From an uncultured Clostridium sp. (GTDB lineage: Bacteria; Cyanobacteriota; Vampirovibrionia; Gastranaerophilales; Gastranaerophilaceae): a DNA stretch of 27,925 nt. This document shows positions 1-10,600 of the stretch, one piece after another; within the stretch, counting starts at the first letter, position 1; the number at the start of each line of letters is the position of its first letter. The notes under the pieces are model-generated. The model made no database searches. It had not been told where the DNA came from and was given only the letters and a program-made list of their open reading frames with translations. Location: the NCBI GenBank assembly GCA_958449715.1, contig CAUDIU010000015.1:1-27925 (forward strand), in the 5' to 3' direction. Position numbers and translations under genes: made by a program.

Positions 1-803
<803 letters not shown>

Positions 804-1090
804 CAGAAAGTTATTAGTATCTGTCTCTAGGACAGTTTCTAGCTCATTACTTTGACTTAATTTCTTAAGCCGTCCTCATCATTTCGTTTTTTTAGAATTA
901 ACAAAGTATTATGTATTCAGCTATTCTGTTGTCAATGTTCATTTCTTTTATTTGATTCGACCACTCATTACGAGTCCTGCTATCGCAGACACATTATTGA
1001 ATTTTCAAAAATGGGGTTTACTACTTTTATATATAAATCAGATGCATTCAAATTATTATTGATTTCTAATTGCTAGTGTCATCTGCATTT
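804..1090 (-). other. rRNA operon 5' leader
   Basis: This gene-free stretch lies between the candidate rrn promoters and the mature 16S 5' end, read leftwards. On the minus strand it includes a TTTTTGAAAATTC segment (about 1012-997), similar to the boxA antitermination element of bacterial rRNA leaders, and a small hairpin (CTGTC-5 nt-GACAG, 835-821) close to the 16S end that could help processing. No reading frame here has a start with a Shine-Dalgarno. The boxA assignment is by resemblance only. Confidence 0.5.
908..935 (-). promoter_or_regulatory. Candidate rrn promoter P2 (downstream)
   Basis: On the minus strand TTGACA (935-930) is separated by 16 bp from CATAAT (913-908), a 5/6 match to the -10 consensus. 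Transcription would start near 901, about 100 nt before 16S. Tandem promoters are common for rRNA operons. Confidence 0.5.
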
Positions 1091-1095
1091 CTTAT

Positions 1096-1121
1096 ATTAT
1101 ATCATCAAAAAATTTTGTCAA
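1096..1121 (-). promoter_or_regulatory. Candidate rrn promoter P1 (upstream)
   Basis: On the minus strand a perfect TTGACA (1121-1116) is followed by an extended -10, TGATATAAT (hexamer 1101-1096). The spacer to that hexamer is only 14 bp. Alternative -10 hexamers TAATAT (spacer 16) or TATAAG (spacer 19) are also present, so the exact -10 is uncertain. A pure A/T block lies immediately upstream of the -35 (about 1124-1145), like the UP elements of rRNA promoters. Confidence 0.55.
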
Positions 1122-1371
1122 GCGATTTTTTTATTTATTTTTTTTGACTTATTTTTTAATGTTCGCTGTGCACTGGGCACGTCTCTTATTGTATGCAAAA
1201 GAAAATTCGAAATCAAGCACATGTTTCCATGTTTTTTTCATGTTTTTAATGTTTTTTATAAAACTTTGAAATAGCAATGGTTTTAGCGCTTTACAAAAGT
1301 TCATAATTATAAATTAACCAATTATACATGACGAAAGAACCCTATTTTTGTTCCGTTTATTTTTCATTTTT
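1122..1371. other. Gene-free AT-rich region with phased CATGTTT repeats
   Basis: No credible gene is seen here. CATGTTT occurs at 1220, 1228 and 1239, followed by AATGTTTT at 1249, each followed by a T-run. The spacing of 8-11 bp is near one helical turn. A short GC-richer patch with GTGC/GCAC complementarity lies near 1160-1175. The region sits between the leftward rrn promoter and the rightward gene at 1451, so regulatory DNA or intrinsic bending is plausible but unproven. Confidence 0.35.
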
Positions 1372-1400
1372 TTGAATGAGTTTTTTTAATAATTCATAAT
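1372..1400 (+). promoter_or_regulatory. Promoter for the small secreted protein gene
   Basis: TTGAAT (1372-1377) lies 17 bp before CATAAT (1395-1400), with good matches to both sigma-70-type hexamers. It would give a leader of about 44 nt. A Shine-Dalgarno AAGGAG sits at 1438-1443, seven nt before the ATG at 1451. Confidence 0.5.
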
Positions 1401-1450
1401 ATATACTAATCACATATAAATATTTTGTATTTAATATAAGGAGAATTGGC

Positions 1451-1885
1451 ATGAAAAAAAGTTTTAAAAATTGTATTTTATCATTATTTATTTTATTAGC
1501 ATGCTCAAGTGTTGCTTTTGCAGATGGAAATGCTTTTACACCTTTAAATTTTGATGATACAGCTTATGGCACACCTGCAAAAACTTCACCTACTAGAACA
1601 ATAGCTTCAACTTCTACTTCAGCTGTAAACACAAAATCATCTACAGTTAACGAAGAACCTACTGGAAATACAAAAATGCAAAATGCTATTATTCAATTAG
1701 ACAATGCACAAGTAGATGTTAGAAACGAATTATTAAACTATAAAACAAAATATTCTGATGTTGATGCTCAATATACAGCAATTAAAGCTGAAAGAAAAGC
1801 TTTAAGCAAACAAATAAAATCAATTGAAAAAAGAATTAAAAAAATTGACAAACAAAAAGAAAATATCAGAAAAAACATGATTTAA
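1451..1885 (+). CDS. Small exported coiled-coil protein, unknown function
   Basis: This is a 144-residue protein that I do not recognise as a named family. Residues 1-24 form a signal peptide: a KKSFKN basic start, a hydrophobic core, and a likely signal peptidase I site after AFA (24/25). An LLAC sequence at 15-18 is a weak alternative lipobox, so a lipoprotein cannot be excluded. Residues 25-75 are Thr/Ser/Pro-rich and look disordered. Residues about 75-144 are charged and heptad-like, ending in a very Lys-rich helix (repeated KIKSIEKRIKKIDKQKE-type pattern). The Shine-Dalgarno AAGGAG at 1438-1443 fixes the ATG. The gene is alone between the divergent rrn operon and a two-way terminator. 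A periplasmic or surface role is inferred from the signal peptide only. Confidence 0.85.
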   Translation: MKKSFKNCILSLFILLACSSVAFADGNAFTPLNFDDTAYGTPAKTSPTRTIASTSTSAVNTKSSTVNEEPTGNTKMQNAIIQLDNAQVDVRNELLNYKTKYSDVDAQYTAIKAERKALSKQIKSIEKRIKKIDKQKENIRKNMI

Positions 1886-1917
1886 TTTCATATCAATAGT
1901 TAAATACTCTTATAAAT

Positions 1918-1950
1918 AAAGCGATTTAATTCAATATTAAATCGCTTTTT
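1918..1950. terminator. Two-way terminator between convergent genes
   Basis: Stem GCGATTTAAT (1921-1930) pairs with ATTAAATCGC (1936-1945) around a 5-nt loop. T-rich sequence follows on the plus side and the matching A-run precedes it, so it can stop both the gene ending at 1885 and the transglycosylase gene, whose TAA (1951-1949) sits at the edge of the hairpin. Confidence 0.85.
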
Positions 1951-3937
1951 AGTCATTTCCATTATAAATTCTTATATAATTCCAATAACTCCTGAACACT
2001 TTTTTTACATAATTTTGAGTTTCTGGATATGGTATTTGCTCTACAAACTCATCAGTATCATTATAATGCAAAGAAGTTTTCCAACGTTGAATAGAGCCTA
2101 TTCCTCCATTATAAGCAGCAACAGAAGAAATATCAAAACCTTCAAGGTTTCGCTTTAAAAAATTATAATAATAGTTTCCTAATTTTATATTTGAATATGG
2201 ATTAAACAGAGAATAAGATATATTCATGCCTAATTTATATTTTGAATTAATTTCATTCGCAGTTGAAGGCATGAGTTGCATAAGTCCACTTGCACCAACA
2301 ACACTTTGGGCCAAAGGATCAAAGTAACTTTCCTCTCTAGTTAAAGCTAGCATCAAAGGAGGGTTATTCCCTGCCTCATTAGCAAATTTTTTTATATCAT
2401 CATAAAAAATTACAGGATAAACCAATCGCCATCTTAAATCATATTTATCTGGCTTATCTTTAATTTTTTCCATTGCATCTCTTGCTACAAGCATGGAATG
2501 AGAATAATCACCTTTTTTATACAAAACCCAACTTTTTACAAAATCATCATTATCAGCTAATTCACTTACAATATCATAATCTTTTAGTTCAACAAGTTTT
2601 ACGATTATGTTATTATGAGCATATTTATAAGGATACACAACAGGCTTTGGATTAATATAATCTGTTACCAACGGTCCATTAATTCTACTTAATTTTAAAT
2701 AAGCTCTATACGCATAATAGGAATCTGGAAATTTATCAATTACACTTTTATAATAACTTGTATATTCCTGATAATTATTTGTCTTTTCTGCAAGTTTGCC
2801 CATCCAGTACATAACCATTGGCGATGAATTTGAATTAGGAAACTTATTCAAATGATCTCTACCAATTTTTTTTGCATTTTCATAATCTCTTGATTTAATT
2901 TTTGCAAAAAATATATTTGAAAGAGCATCTGCAGAAAATCTTCCATTTGGGTATTTTAAATATAAATAACTATAACAAGTTGTTTTATCATTTAGAGAAA
3001 CATTTTGACATTTTAAACTTAGTAAATAATCTCGACCTTTTCCTGAAGAAATACCAAGTAATCGATCAACTGCTTTTGATTTTGAATCAGACAATGTATT
3101 ATATATATCCACAGCTTCAATAATCTCATCTTCCGTAACATATTGAGCATGCTTTTGTAATCCATTTTCTGTTAAATATTTTGCTCTAGGATAATTTTTC
3201 AAAGCATAAGAATTTTTTACATCAAGCGCCCATGCTTCCGATATATCTGTTTTATGTAAAAGCTCTCTTGTTTTTTCATATTCACCAAAAAGATAGCACG
3301 TTTTAGCCATAAGTAAGTAGTCATCTTTTGATATTTCCGTATCAATACTTAACCAGTCATTTACAGCATTTAATGCTAATTTCCCAGATGGAGCTTTTTC
3401 TATATAATGTCTGAAATGATTCTGCATATCATCTTTTACAGATTGTGGGAATATTTTTGCATTTTCATATTTGTTTTTTAAAATAATACCCAAATAATAA
3501 TCAGATGCTATTGCATAATCAGTATCCGGCGCATTATGAATAATATATTCAAAATACTTTTTAGCTAATTGAGGTCTATCCTTAACCAATTTTTGACCGG
3601 CTAAATAACGAGAGCGAATACTTAATTTATGTTTTGGATAATTATTAAACAATAGCTGATATTGTTTTAATTCAGATTTATCATCATCTAACATTCTTGC
3701 ACATTCTGCACGATGATATATTGAAATTGGCTTCAAATTTGAAAATAAACCAATCTTTGAAAATAAATAATAAGCATTTTGATAATCACCATCTTCAAAG
3801 TCTTTTAACGCTGCAGAATATATCTCATCAGTCTTAGCTGGTGATTGATAAACCAAAGCAAAACAAAGCCCTGTAGATAATACTCCAAAGGCGATAGCTC
3901 CAGCTATTACTCTCTTTCTCAAATCCCATTCAAACAT
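1949..3937 (-). CDS. slt: Soluble lytic murein transglycosylase (Slt family)
   Basis: This 662-residue protein is predicted to cut the MurNAc-GlcNAc bond of peptidoglycan, leaving 1,6-anhydro-MurNAc ends. A membrane segment or signal anchor lies at about residues 10-30 after a short basic start, so it should act outside the cytoplasmic membrane. Residues about 35-500 form a helical superhelix with TPR-like pairs, as in the doughnut domain of Slt70. The catalytic GH23 domain is at about 520-655. It has the REES motif with catalytic Glu536, GLMQLMP at 551-557 and AYNGG at 608-612. Length is typical of the family. I see no Shine-Dalgarno before the ATG, and a TTGAAT-17-TAATAT promoter ends 10 nt before it, so the transcript may be nearly leaderless. 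The gene is divergent from the GDP-mannose gene. Confidence 0.92.
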   Translation of the reverse strand: MFEWDLRKRVIAGAIAFGVLSTGLCFALVYQSPAKTDEIYSAALKDFEDGDYQNAYYLFSKIGLFSNLKPISIYHRAECARMLDDDKSELKQYQLLFNNYPKHKLSIRSRYLAGQKLVKDRPQLAKKYFEYIIHNAPDTDYAIASDYYLGIILKNKYENAKIFPQSVKDDMQNHFRHYIEKAPSGKLALNAVNDWLSIDTEISKDDYLLMAKTCYLFGEYEKTRELLHKTDISEAWALDVKNSYALKNYPRAKYLTENGLQKHAQYVTEDEIIEAVDIYNTLSDSKSKAVDRLLGISSGKGRDYLLSLKCQNVSLNDKTTCYSYLYLKYPNGRFSADALSNIFFAKIKSRDYENAKKIGRDHLNKFPNSNSSPMVMYWMGKLAEKTNNYQEYTSYYKSVIDKFPDSYYAYRAYLKLSRINGPLVTDYINPKPVVYPYKYAHNNIIVKLVELKDYDIVSELADNDDFVKSWVLYKKGDYSHSMLVARDAMEKIKDKPDKYDLRWRLVYPVIFYDDIKKFANEAGNNPPLMLALTREESYFDPLAQSVVGASGLMQLMPSTANEINSKYKLGMNISYSLFNPYSNIKLGNYYYNFLKRNLEGFDISSVAAYNGGIGSIQRWKTSLHYNDTDEFVEQIPYPETQNYVKKVFRSYWNYIRIYNGND

Positions 3938-3947
3938 TACAATTTAT

Positions 3948-3976
3948 ATATTAACAAAAAACTGATTATTATTCAA
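3948..3976 (-). promoter_or_regulatory. Promoter for the slt gene
   Basis: On the minus strand TTGAAT (3976-3971), a 17-bp spacer and TAATAT (3953-3948) preceded by TGT form an extended -10. Only 10 nt separate this -10 from the ATG at 3937, which predicts a leader of about 3-4 nt. Confidence 0.45.
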
Positions 3977-4065
3977 GAAAAAATAAACTTATACTATTTT
4001 AAAGAGAAATTTTATAAAGAAAAGTTACATTAAAATTTAATATATTAAATTATTTTTATTTTATT

Positions 4066-4073
4066 GTATAATA
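4066..4073 (+). promoter_or_regulatory. -10 element for the GDP-mannose gene
   Basis: TATAAT (4068-4073) is directly preceded by TG. The -35 region is A/T-rich without a clear hexamer. It predicts a leader of about 20 nt. AGGAGG (4090-4095), four nt before the ATG, is one of the strongest ribosome binding sites in the window. Confidence 0.5.
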
Positions 4074-4099
4074 AAAACATATTAACATCAGGAGGATAA

Positions 4100-5488
4100 A
4101 TGTACGGAATAATATTAGCAGGTGGTTCTGGCAGCAGATTATGGCCCTTATCTAGAGAGTTATATCCAAAACAACTTTTAAACCTTATTTCTGATAAAAG
4201 TCTTTTGCAAGCAACTTTTGAAAGATTAAAAGTTTGTATGCCTGAAAAAGATATAATAAGCATTACTAATACTAAACATTCTACAAGTGTTAAAATGCAA
4301 TTAACAGAACTAACTGAAAATCCTGTTGTTTTAGCAGAACCTGTTGCTAAAAATACTGCTCCTGCTATAGTTGTTGCAACAAAATATATTATGCAAAAAT
4401 CCGCATCTGACCCTATTATTATTGTTGTACCTTCAGATCATTTAATTAAAGATAATGAGAAATTTTTATCTACAGTACAAAAAGGTAAAAAACTTGCTCA
4501 AGAAGGTTATGTAGTAACTTTCGGGATTAAGCCAAACTACCCTGAAACTGGATATGGTTATATAAATACATCAAAACAAATTGCTGATGGATACAAAGTT
4601 AAAGAATTTGTTGAAAAACCGGATTATGAAACAGCTAAAAAATATTTAAACGAAGGGACATATTTTTGGAATAGCGGAATTTTTATGTTTAAAGCTTCAA
4701 CCCTTTTAAATGAAACTATTAAACATGCTCCTGATATTGCAAAAATTTCTGAAGAATTTGATTTTACCGAAAATAATCAAATTCCTTTCGTAAATTTTGA
4801 TAAAATGCCTAGCATTTCAATCGATTACGCAATTATGGAAAAATCAGATAAAATCGCACTAGTTAAACTTGAAAGCGATTGGAATGACTTAGGATCATGG
4901 CAATCTATATATGACGTTAGTAAAAAAGACAAAGATGGTAATGTTTTTGTCGGACATGTTATTGATAAAGGCTCTAAAAATTCTTTTGTCTATGCATCAT
5001 CAAAACTTGTTACAACAATTGGACTTGAAGATACTGTAATCGTTGAAACTGAAGATGCAATTTTAGCATGTAAAAAAGACCAAACCCAAAACGTTAAAGA
5101 AATTTATGAAACATTAAAAAAACAAAATGATAATACACATCTTGTTCACAAAACAGTCTATCGTCCTTGGGGATTTTACACAGTAATAGCTCAAGGTGAA
5201 GGATTTTTAACCAAAATTATTCATGTAAACTCTGGACAAAAATTATCTGTTCAATCGCACAACTTTAGAAGTGAGCACTGGGTTGTATTATCAGGAACTG
5301 CAAAAGTTGTATTAGAAGGGAAAGAATTAATTTTATCACCAGGACATAGTGTAGATATTCCTGTAAAGGCAATACATTCTCTTCAAAATCCTTATGAAGA
5401 AGGTTTAGAAATTATAGAAGTTCAAAAAGGTGATCCTTTGATTGAAGAAGATATTATCAGATATGAAGACATGTACGGTCGAGTTTAA
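4100..5488 (+). CDS. manC: Mannose-1-phosphate guanylyltransferase / mannose-6-phosphate isomerase
   Basis: This 462-residue bifunctional enzyme of the ManC/AlgA/XanB type makes GDP-mannose from mannose-1-phosphate and GTP and interconverts fructose-6-P and mannose-6-P. The nucleotidyltransferase part (about 1-280) shows the signature AGGSGSRLWPLSR (7-19) with PKQ (23-25), VVPSDH (109-114), GYGYI (151-155), VEKPD (171-175), WNSGIFMF (190-197) and WNDLGSW (261-267). A linker leads to the type II isomerase cupin (about 350-455), beginning RPWGFY with QSHNFRSEHW metal-site residues (385-394). Length is normal for the family. The start follows AGGAGG. It is cytoplasmic and would feed mannosylated surface glycans. 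Its last 32 nt overlap the 3' end of the convergent HExxH gene. Confidence 0.95.
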   Translation: MYGIILAGGSGSRLWPLSRELYPKQLLNLISDKSLLQATFERLKVCMPEKDIISITNTKHSTSVKMQLTELTENPVVLAEPVAKNTAPAIVVATKYIMQKSASDPIIIVVPSDHLIKDNEKFLSTVQKGKKLAQEGYVVTFGIKPNYPETGYGYINTSKQIADGYKVKEFVEKPDYETAKKYLNEGTYFWNSGIFMFKASTLLNETIKHAPDIAKISEEFDFTENNQIPFVNFDKMPSISIDYAIMEKSDKIALVKLESDWNDLGSWQSIYDVSKKDKDGNVFVGHVIDKGSKNSFVYASSKLVTTIGLEDTVIVETEDAILACKKDQTQNVKEIYETLKKQNDNTHLVHKTVYRPWGFYTVIAQGEGFLTKIIHVNSGQKLSVQSHNFRSEHWVVLSGTAKVVLEGKELILSPGHSVDIPVKAIHSLQNPYEEGLEIIEVQKGDPLIEEDIIRYEDMYGRV

Positions 5489-6281
5489 ATTTATCTAAAA
5501 CCTTCGACAACTCAAAATAATATCCGTCATTTAATAATTCATAAAACTTTTTTGTAACATGAGGAGCAATTGCTTCTGTCCATTCTTTATCAAGGTATAA
5601 TCCTTCAATTAATCTTGCAAAAAGTTCTGTCGGACGTTCATAATATTTCTTATATTTATTTATTCTTGCAGATATTCGCGATTGTTTTTTTTGAAAAGAT
5701 TTTAGCCTTATGTAAGCTGCAAATGCTTTTGGCATGTCTGTAAAATCTTTTTCTAAATTATCAATTGTATATAATTTTGTGGTCTTTCTAAAAAATCCGC
5801 CTTGGATTAATTTTACTCTATCATATTTTAAAAGGTAACGAGCATTTGATTTTTTTATGTATTTATCAAATTCTTTAAACTTTTTTGACCGCATGAATTT
5901 TGGATAATACAATTTTATAATATTTTCGTATTCTTTAATTTTTGCTTTAACTCTGTCTTTATGTTCGTATAATCTTACACAAAGGGAATTTTGATCTACA
6001 AAATTTGTCACCTTAATTAATTCTTCCGCAAAAATTGGATTATCTTCTTTAAAAAGCATAACCAAAGTTCCACCTGTTCTATTCATATCAGGCTCTATTT
6101 TTGAATGAATATAATGAGCAAATTCATGCAACAAAGTTGGAATAATTCTATTTTCAGTAATATTCTTTGAAATATCAATCCTGTTATTTAAGAAAAATCC
6201 CTGATGTCCACGAGCTTTCGTTGAAGTATGAACAGTTAGACCTAAAGATTTAAAATAATTAATTAGTTCTTTTTTATCCAT
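5457..6281 (-). CDS. Putative zinc metalloprotein with HExxH motif
   Basis: This 274-residue protein is not assigned to a named family. HEFAH at 52-56 is the zinc-binding HExxH motif with catalytic-type Glu53, and a PTELFARLIE segment near 217-226 could supply a third ligand (Glu219), as in gluzincins. No signal peptide or membrane segment is visible, so a cytoplasmic location is likely. The protein is Lys-rich, with a helical middle. The start is ATG at 6281, with AGGA about 10 nt upstream. It is last in the operon with the GlcD-like oxidase (16-nt gap) and the giant coiled-coil protein. Its 3' end overlaps manC by 32 nt in antisense, with no terminator between. Peptidase activity is inferred from the motif; the substrate is unknown. 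Confidence 0.75.
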   Translation of the reverse strand: MDKKELINYFKSLGLTVHTSTKARGHQGFFLNNRIDISKNITENRIIPTLLHEFAHYIHSKIEPDMNRTGGTLVMLFKEDNPIFAEELIKVTNFVDQNSLCVRLYEHKDRVKAKIKEYENIIKLYYPKFMRSKKFKEFDKYIKKSNARYLLKYDRVKLIQGGFFRKTTKLYTIDNLEKDFTDMPKAFAAYIRLKSFQKKQSRISARINKYKKYYERPTELFARLIEGLYLDKEWTEAIAPHVTKKFYELLNDGYYFELSKVLDKFKLDRTCLHI

Positions 6282-6297
6282 AACTTATATCCTAAAC

Positions 6298-7683
6298 CTA
6301 AAATATTTTATACGGATTTAAAATATTTTTAGGATCTAAAGTCTTTTTAATTTGACGCATATAATCTAGCGCTACAGAATTTATTACTTTGTGAATATGA
6401 TCTCGTTTTTCACTACCGATACCATGTTCTCCAGAAAGTATTCCACCTAATTTAGCAGTTAAATCATAAATTTCACTTTTAGCTAATTTATAACGTCTGT
6501 ATTCTTCTTCATCATTATAATCTATAGGTATTTGAGGATGAACACTACCATCGCCAACATGACCTACCATACATACATCAAGATTATATTTTTCACAAAT
6601 TGCTCTAATTCCAAGAACTAAAGCTTCTAAATTTTCTCTTGGGACTATTACATCATCTGTTGTTACATTTGGTTTTAATTTTGCACATGCTCCCATTGAT
6701 GATCTACGAGCTGTCCAAATTTTATTATACTCTTCTTCATTATGCGAAACTTGGATTTCAGAAGCATTTGAGGAATTCAAGATATTAACAATTATATCCT
6801 CCTGATATTGCATTGAGCATTCAAAACCATCAATTTCAACTATTAATGCAGCTTCTTTATCTGTCAAAAGATTTGCAGGATAAAACTTTTCCACAGTTTG
6901 AATAGCATTTTTATCCATAAAATCAATAGTTGCAGGATAAATTCGTTGTTCGATAATTGAATTTACAGCTAATACAGCTTCTTTTACTGAATCAAAATAA
7001 GCCATCAAAACCTTCTTGCTCTCTGGTTTTGGGATTAATTTTAAAGTTGCTTCGACAACAATTCCTAAAGTACCTTCCGAACCGACAAAAAGAGTATTCA
7101 AATTATAACCTGTTGCATTTTTAATCGTATTTGCACCGGTTCTTAAAATGTCGCCATTAGCCATGACTACTTTTAAATCAATTACATAATCTTTTGTAGT
7201 ACCATATTTAAAAGATTTTGCACCACCTGAAGATTGAGCTATACTTCCACCAATTGTGGATACTGCTAAATTTGAAGGATCAGGGGGATAAAAAAGTCCA
7301 AACTTTTCAACTTCTCTTTGAAAATGACCTAACACAACACCTGGTTCTACCGTAGCAGTCATATTTTCAGGGCTTATATTAATAATTTTATTCATCTTAG
7401 AAAAATTTAAAATTATACCACCATGCTCTGCAGAACATGCCCCTACAACATTTGTACCTGCACCTCGACATATTATAGGAATTTGATATTTATTTGCTAG
7501 CCTTACAACAGTTTGAACTTGTTCTGTATTTTCCACAAATACAACAACATCAGGCAATTGTTTTATTGTCCTAATATTTGTTGCATCTTGGGCATAGGCA
7601 TATCGTTCTTCTAATGTATCCAATACATTTGAAGCGGGGATATTCTTTTTTAAATCAGAGATTAAATTATTCTTCATCAACAT
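6298..7683 (-). CDS. glcD: FAD-linked oxidase, GlcD / D-lactate dehydrogenase type
   Basis: This 461-residue flavoprotein of the FAD-binding-4 plus FAD-oxidase-C family oxidises 2-hydroxyacids such as glycolate or D-lactate. FAD-site motifs are CRGAGTNVVGAC (72-83), PPDPSNLAVSTIGGSIAQSSGG (133-154, in part) and GSEGTLG (201-207). The C-terminal cap carries GHVGDGSVHP (374-383) and LSGEHGIGSEKR (416-427). Length fits GlcD. No GlcE or GlcF partner is adjacent, which favours a stand-alone D-2-hydroxyacid dehydrogenase; the substrate cannot be read from sequence. Its start overlaps the end of the giant gene by 17 nt (or 11 nt if the third-codon ATG is used). No strong Shine-Dalgarno is seen, so translation is probably coupled. 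Confidence 0.9.
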   Translation of the reverse strand: MLMKNNLISDLKKNIPASNVLDTLEERYAYAQDATNIRTIKQLPDVVVFVENTEQVQTVVRLANKYQIPIICRGAGTNVVGACSAEHGGIILNFSKMNKIINISPENMTATVEPGVVLGHFQREVEKFGLFYPPDPSNLAVSTIGGSIAQSSGGAKSFKYGTTKDYVIDLKVVMANGDILRTGANTIKNATGYNLNTLFVGSEGTLGIVVEATLKLIPKPESKKVLMAYFDSVKEAVLAVNSIIEQRIYPATIDFMDKNAIQTVEKFYPANLLTDKEAALIVEIDGFECSMQYQEDIIVNILNSSNASEIQVSHNEEEYNKIWTARRSSMGACAKLKPNVTTDDVIVPRENLEALVLGIRAICEKYNLDVCMVGHVGDGSVHPQIPIDYNDEEEYRRYKLAKSEIYDLTAKLGGILSGEHGIGSEKRDHIHKVINSVALDYMRQIKKTLDPKNILNPYKIF

Positions 7684-10600
7684 ATGATGCCAGCTTTTCT
7701 ATATTTGTACCAAGTCTGGATATTAATTTTTCAATTTTATCCACTTTTCTATTTAACATCATATCATCTTTTTGTTCAAGTGCCGATAAAATTTTCTCTA
7801 TTTTCATCTCTAATCTGTCAATTCGTAATTCTTGCTGTTCAAACTTCTCTTCAAGTTCATCTAAAATTGAAGTTTTTTCAGGCATAGCCTCTTTTAATTC
7901 ATTTATACTTTCTTTTATGCCTGAAATTTCAGATGTTTTTTCTGTAATACTTGAAATGTTTTCAGTAGTAGAATCTATCCATTCACCTAAATACATCATT
8001 ACTTGATGGAATACTTTATCAGCATTTGCAGAAGCTATAGACATTGATTGAATATTATCAATTTTCTTTTCTAATCTTTCACTAACTGCATTATTATCAA
8101 GATAATTTATTCTATCTTCCAATTTATATACAAGACTGCTGAAATTGTTTAAGCCTTCATTCAAAGCTTTATATGATTCATCTGAAGATAGAAGTATTTT
8201 ATTTGTTCTTGAGCTTATACTTAAAATATCTTCATTTAATTTCTCAATATCACTTTTTAAATCGACAACCTGATCTTGAGTAAGTGAAGATTCTAAACCT
8301 TCAACCGATTTGACAATCTTTTTAATATTATCAGACAAACTTTCAAAATCACTGCCTGACATATTATTTATAGCTAATCTTAATTTTGCAATATCTGTTT
8401 CTACATCTTGTAAAGTATAAGAATAATCAAAATCGTCATTTGAACTTGCAATCTGTTTTAATTGATTTTGAACTTCGATCAAATTCTGATTAATTTCATC
8501 TGTTTTTTCCTCAACAAAGTCTTTAATATCTTCTGTTTCTTCTACAAATGAAATCTGATCAAATAATGATACTAAAGCATTCATTATTGATTCTTTTATA
8601 TCTTCAGAATTCTTTTCTAAATCAACATTATCAAGTTTTAATAAAACATCTCTTAAATATTTATCAATTGCTGCTGCTTTTTCATCAGAAGTTGCTTCAA
8701 AATATTTTCTTTGTTCAAAGATTAAATCTTTTATATCATCAATTTCTTCTTCTAAGTCAAAGTCACTTCCGTCCATTGCAAGAACATCAACTTTTTCATG
8801 CAACGCAGATAACATTTCTGCGACTTTTTCTTCTGTTTCAGATATTTCATCAAATTTTTCCTGTAACTCTTCTAAAGAAGAATCTGATGCTAAAATATCA
8901 ATTTTAGTATTTATTTCATTAAATGCATCTGTAAAATTTTCTTGTAAATCACTAACAGAAGAATCTGATGCAATTACATCTATTTTATTATTAATTAATT
9001 CAAAATTTTCTTTTACTTTATCACTTAATGAACTTACTGAATTATCTGCAATTAATATATCAATTTTTTCAGATAACATTTTGAGAGCTATTTCAATAGT
9101 ATTGTTATCTGCAATTGAATCTATTTTTTCACTAATTGTTGATAATGCAAGTTTTAATGATGAGTCATTTGCTATTACATCAACTTTTGATGTTAATGAA
9201 TTTATAATATCTTTTAAATCTGCTCCTCTTTCTTGTGCCTTCAATTCAATTTCAGTTAAAGAATCTAAAATTTCTTCAGTATCTGAACTTTCAACTAATG
9301 CATCTAATTTTTGATTTAATTCTGCATTATTATCAATAAGAGTTTTTGCAGATTCTGATAAATTATTTTGCTCATCTAATACCGCATCTAATTTTATTGA
9401 CAATTCATCTTTCAAATTATCAATTTTTTCATATGTTTTAGTATTGTTTAACAGCAAATCAAGATGAGATTTCAATTCATCGATATAATTATCTAATTTA
9501 TCTCCAAATGTATTTTTAATATCTCTTGAATTCTTTTCAATTGTCACATTTAATAATTCAATATCGTTTTGAATTTTTTCAGAAACACATTCTTCTATTA
9601 ATGAAATTTTGTTATATGTTTCTTTATAAGCTTGTTCTAATCTTGATACAGCTTCACCTGTAGATGAAAGTTCTCCATTTATATCAACACTGAAATTCAT
9701 AAAAGATAATTCCAGTTGTGCTTTTATTTCATTAGCAATATTGTCAAAATCATAAGCTGTAAATTCTTGAATATCAGATTTTAAATCATTTATAGAATTT
9801 TCAATATTATCAGCATTTTCTTGTAACGCATTTGCAATATCTGTATTTATTAAACCAATTTCTTGTTTTAATCCTGACAATTTTTCTTCTAAATCATTTG
9901 ATAAACTATTAGAAGCAATATCATTTATTGATGTTAATAAACCATCAAATTTTTCATCTAAATGTAATACTTTTTCATTTAATTTTTCATTAATCCCTTC
10001 TGATAAAGAATTGCTTACAGAATCAAGATCACTAATTATACTACTTATACCTGTTTCAATTGAAGCAACAGTTTCAGTAAACTTTTCATCAGAAGATAAT
10101 TTTATAGATTTCAATGAATCATTTAACAGTGATAACTCTGTTTTTACATCCGTAATTTCTTCAACAGAAGATGCAATCTTTGCCTCTGTATCAGATGCAC
10201 TACCCTCAATAATTTGGGCAAATTCAGATAGTTTTCCTTGTAACAAATCCATTTTCTGATCATAAATTTCAGATGAATGAACCATCGCTGCTTCTAAATC
10301 CAAAAGTTTTTCTGAGAATTTTGAATCACTTAAAGATTTTGAAGATTTTGCTGCAATATTTAATTCTGAAATATAATCTTTCAAACTATCCGTAACTTCA
10401 TTTATATGAGATTTAAAATCAGATATATTTAATGAAATATTGTTTAATTCAACTAACTGTGTATCATTGTTATCTTTTAATTGTTGAGAAATTTCAGAAT
10501 GTAAAGATTCAAAATTATCTGATAGTGAAGTCAATATATCTTTAAATGCAGACATATTTTCATTAATTTCACTACTTATACCATCAGATAAATTATCAAA

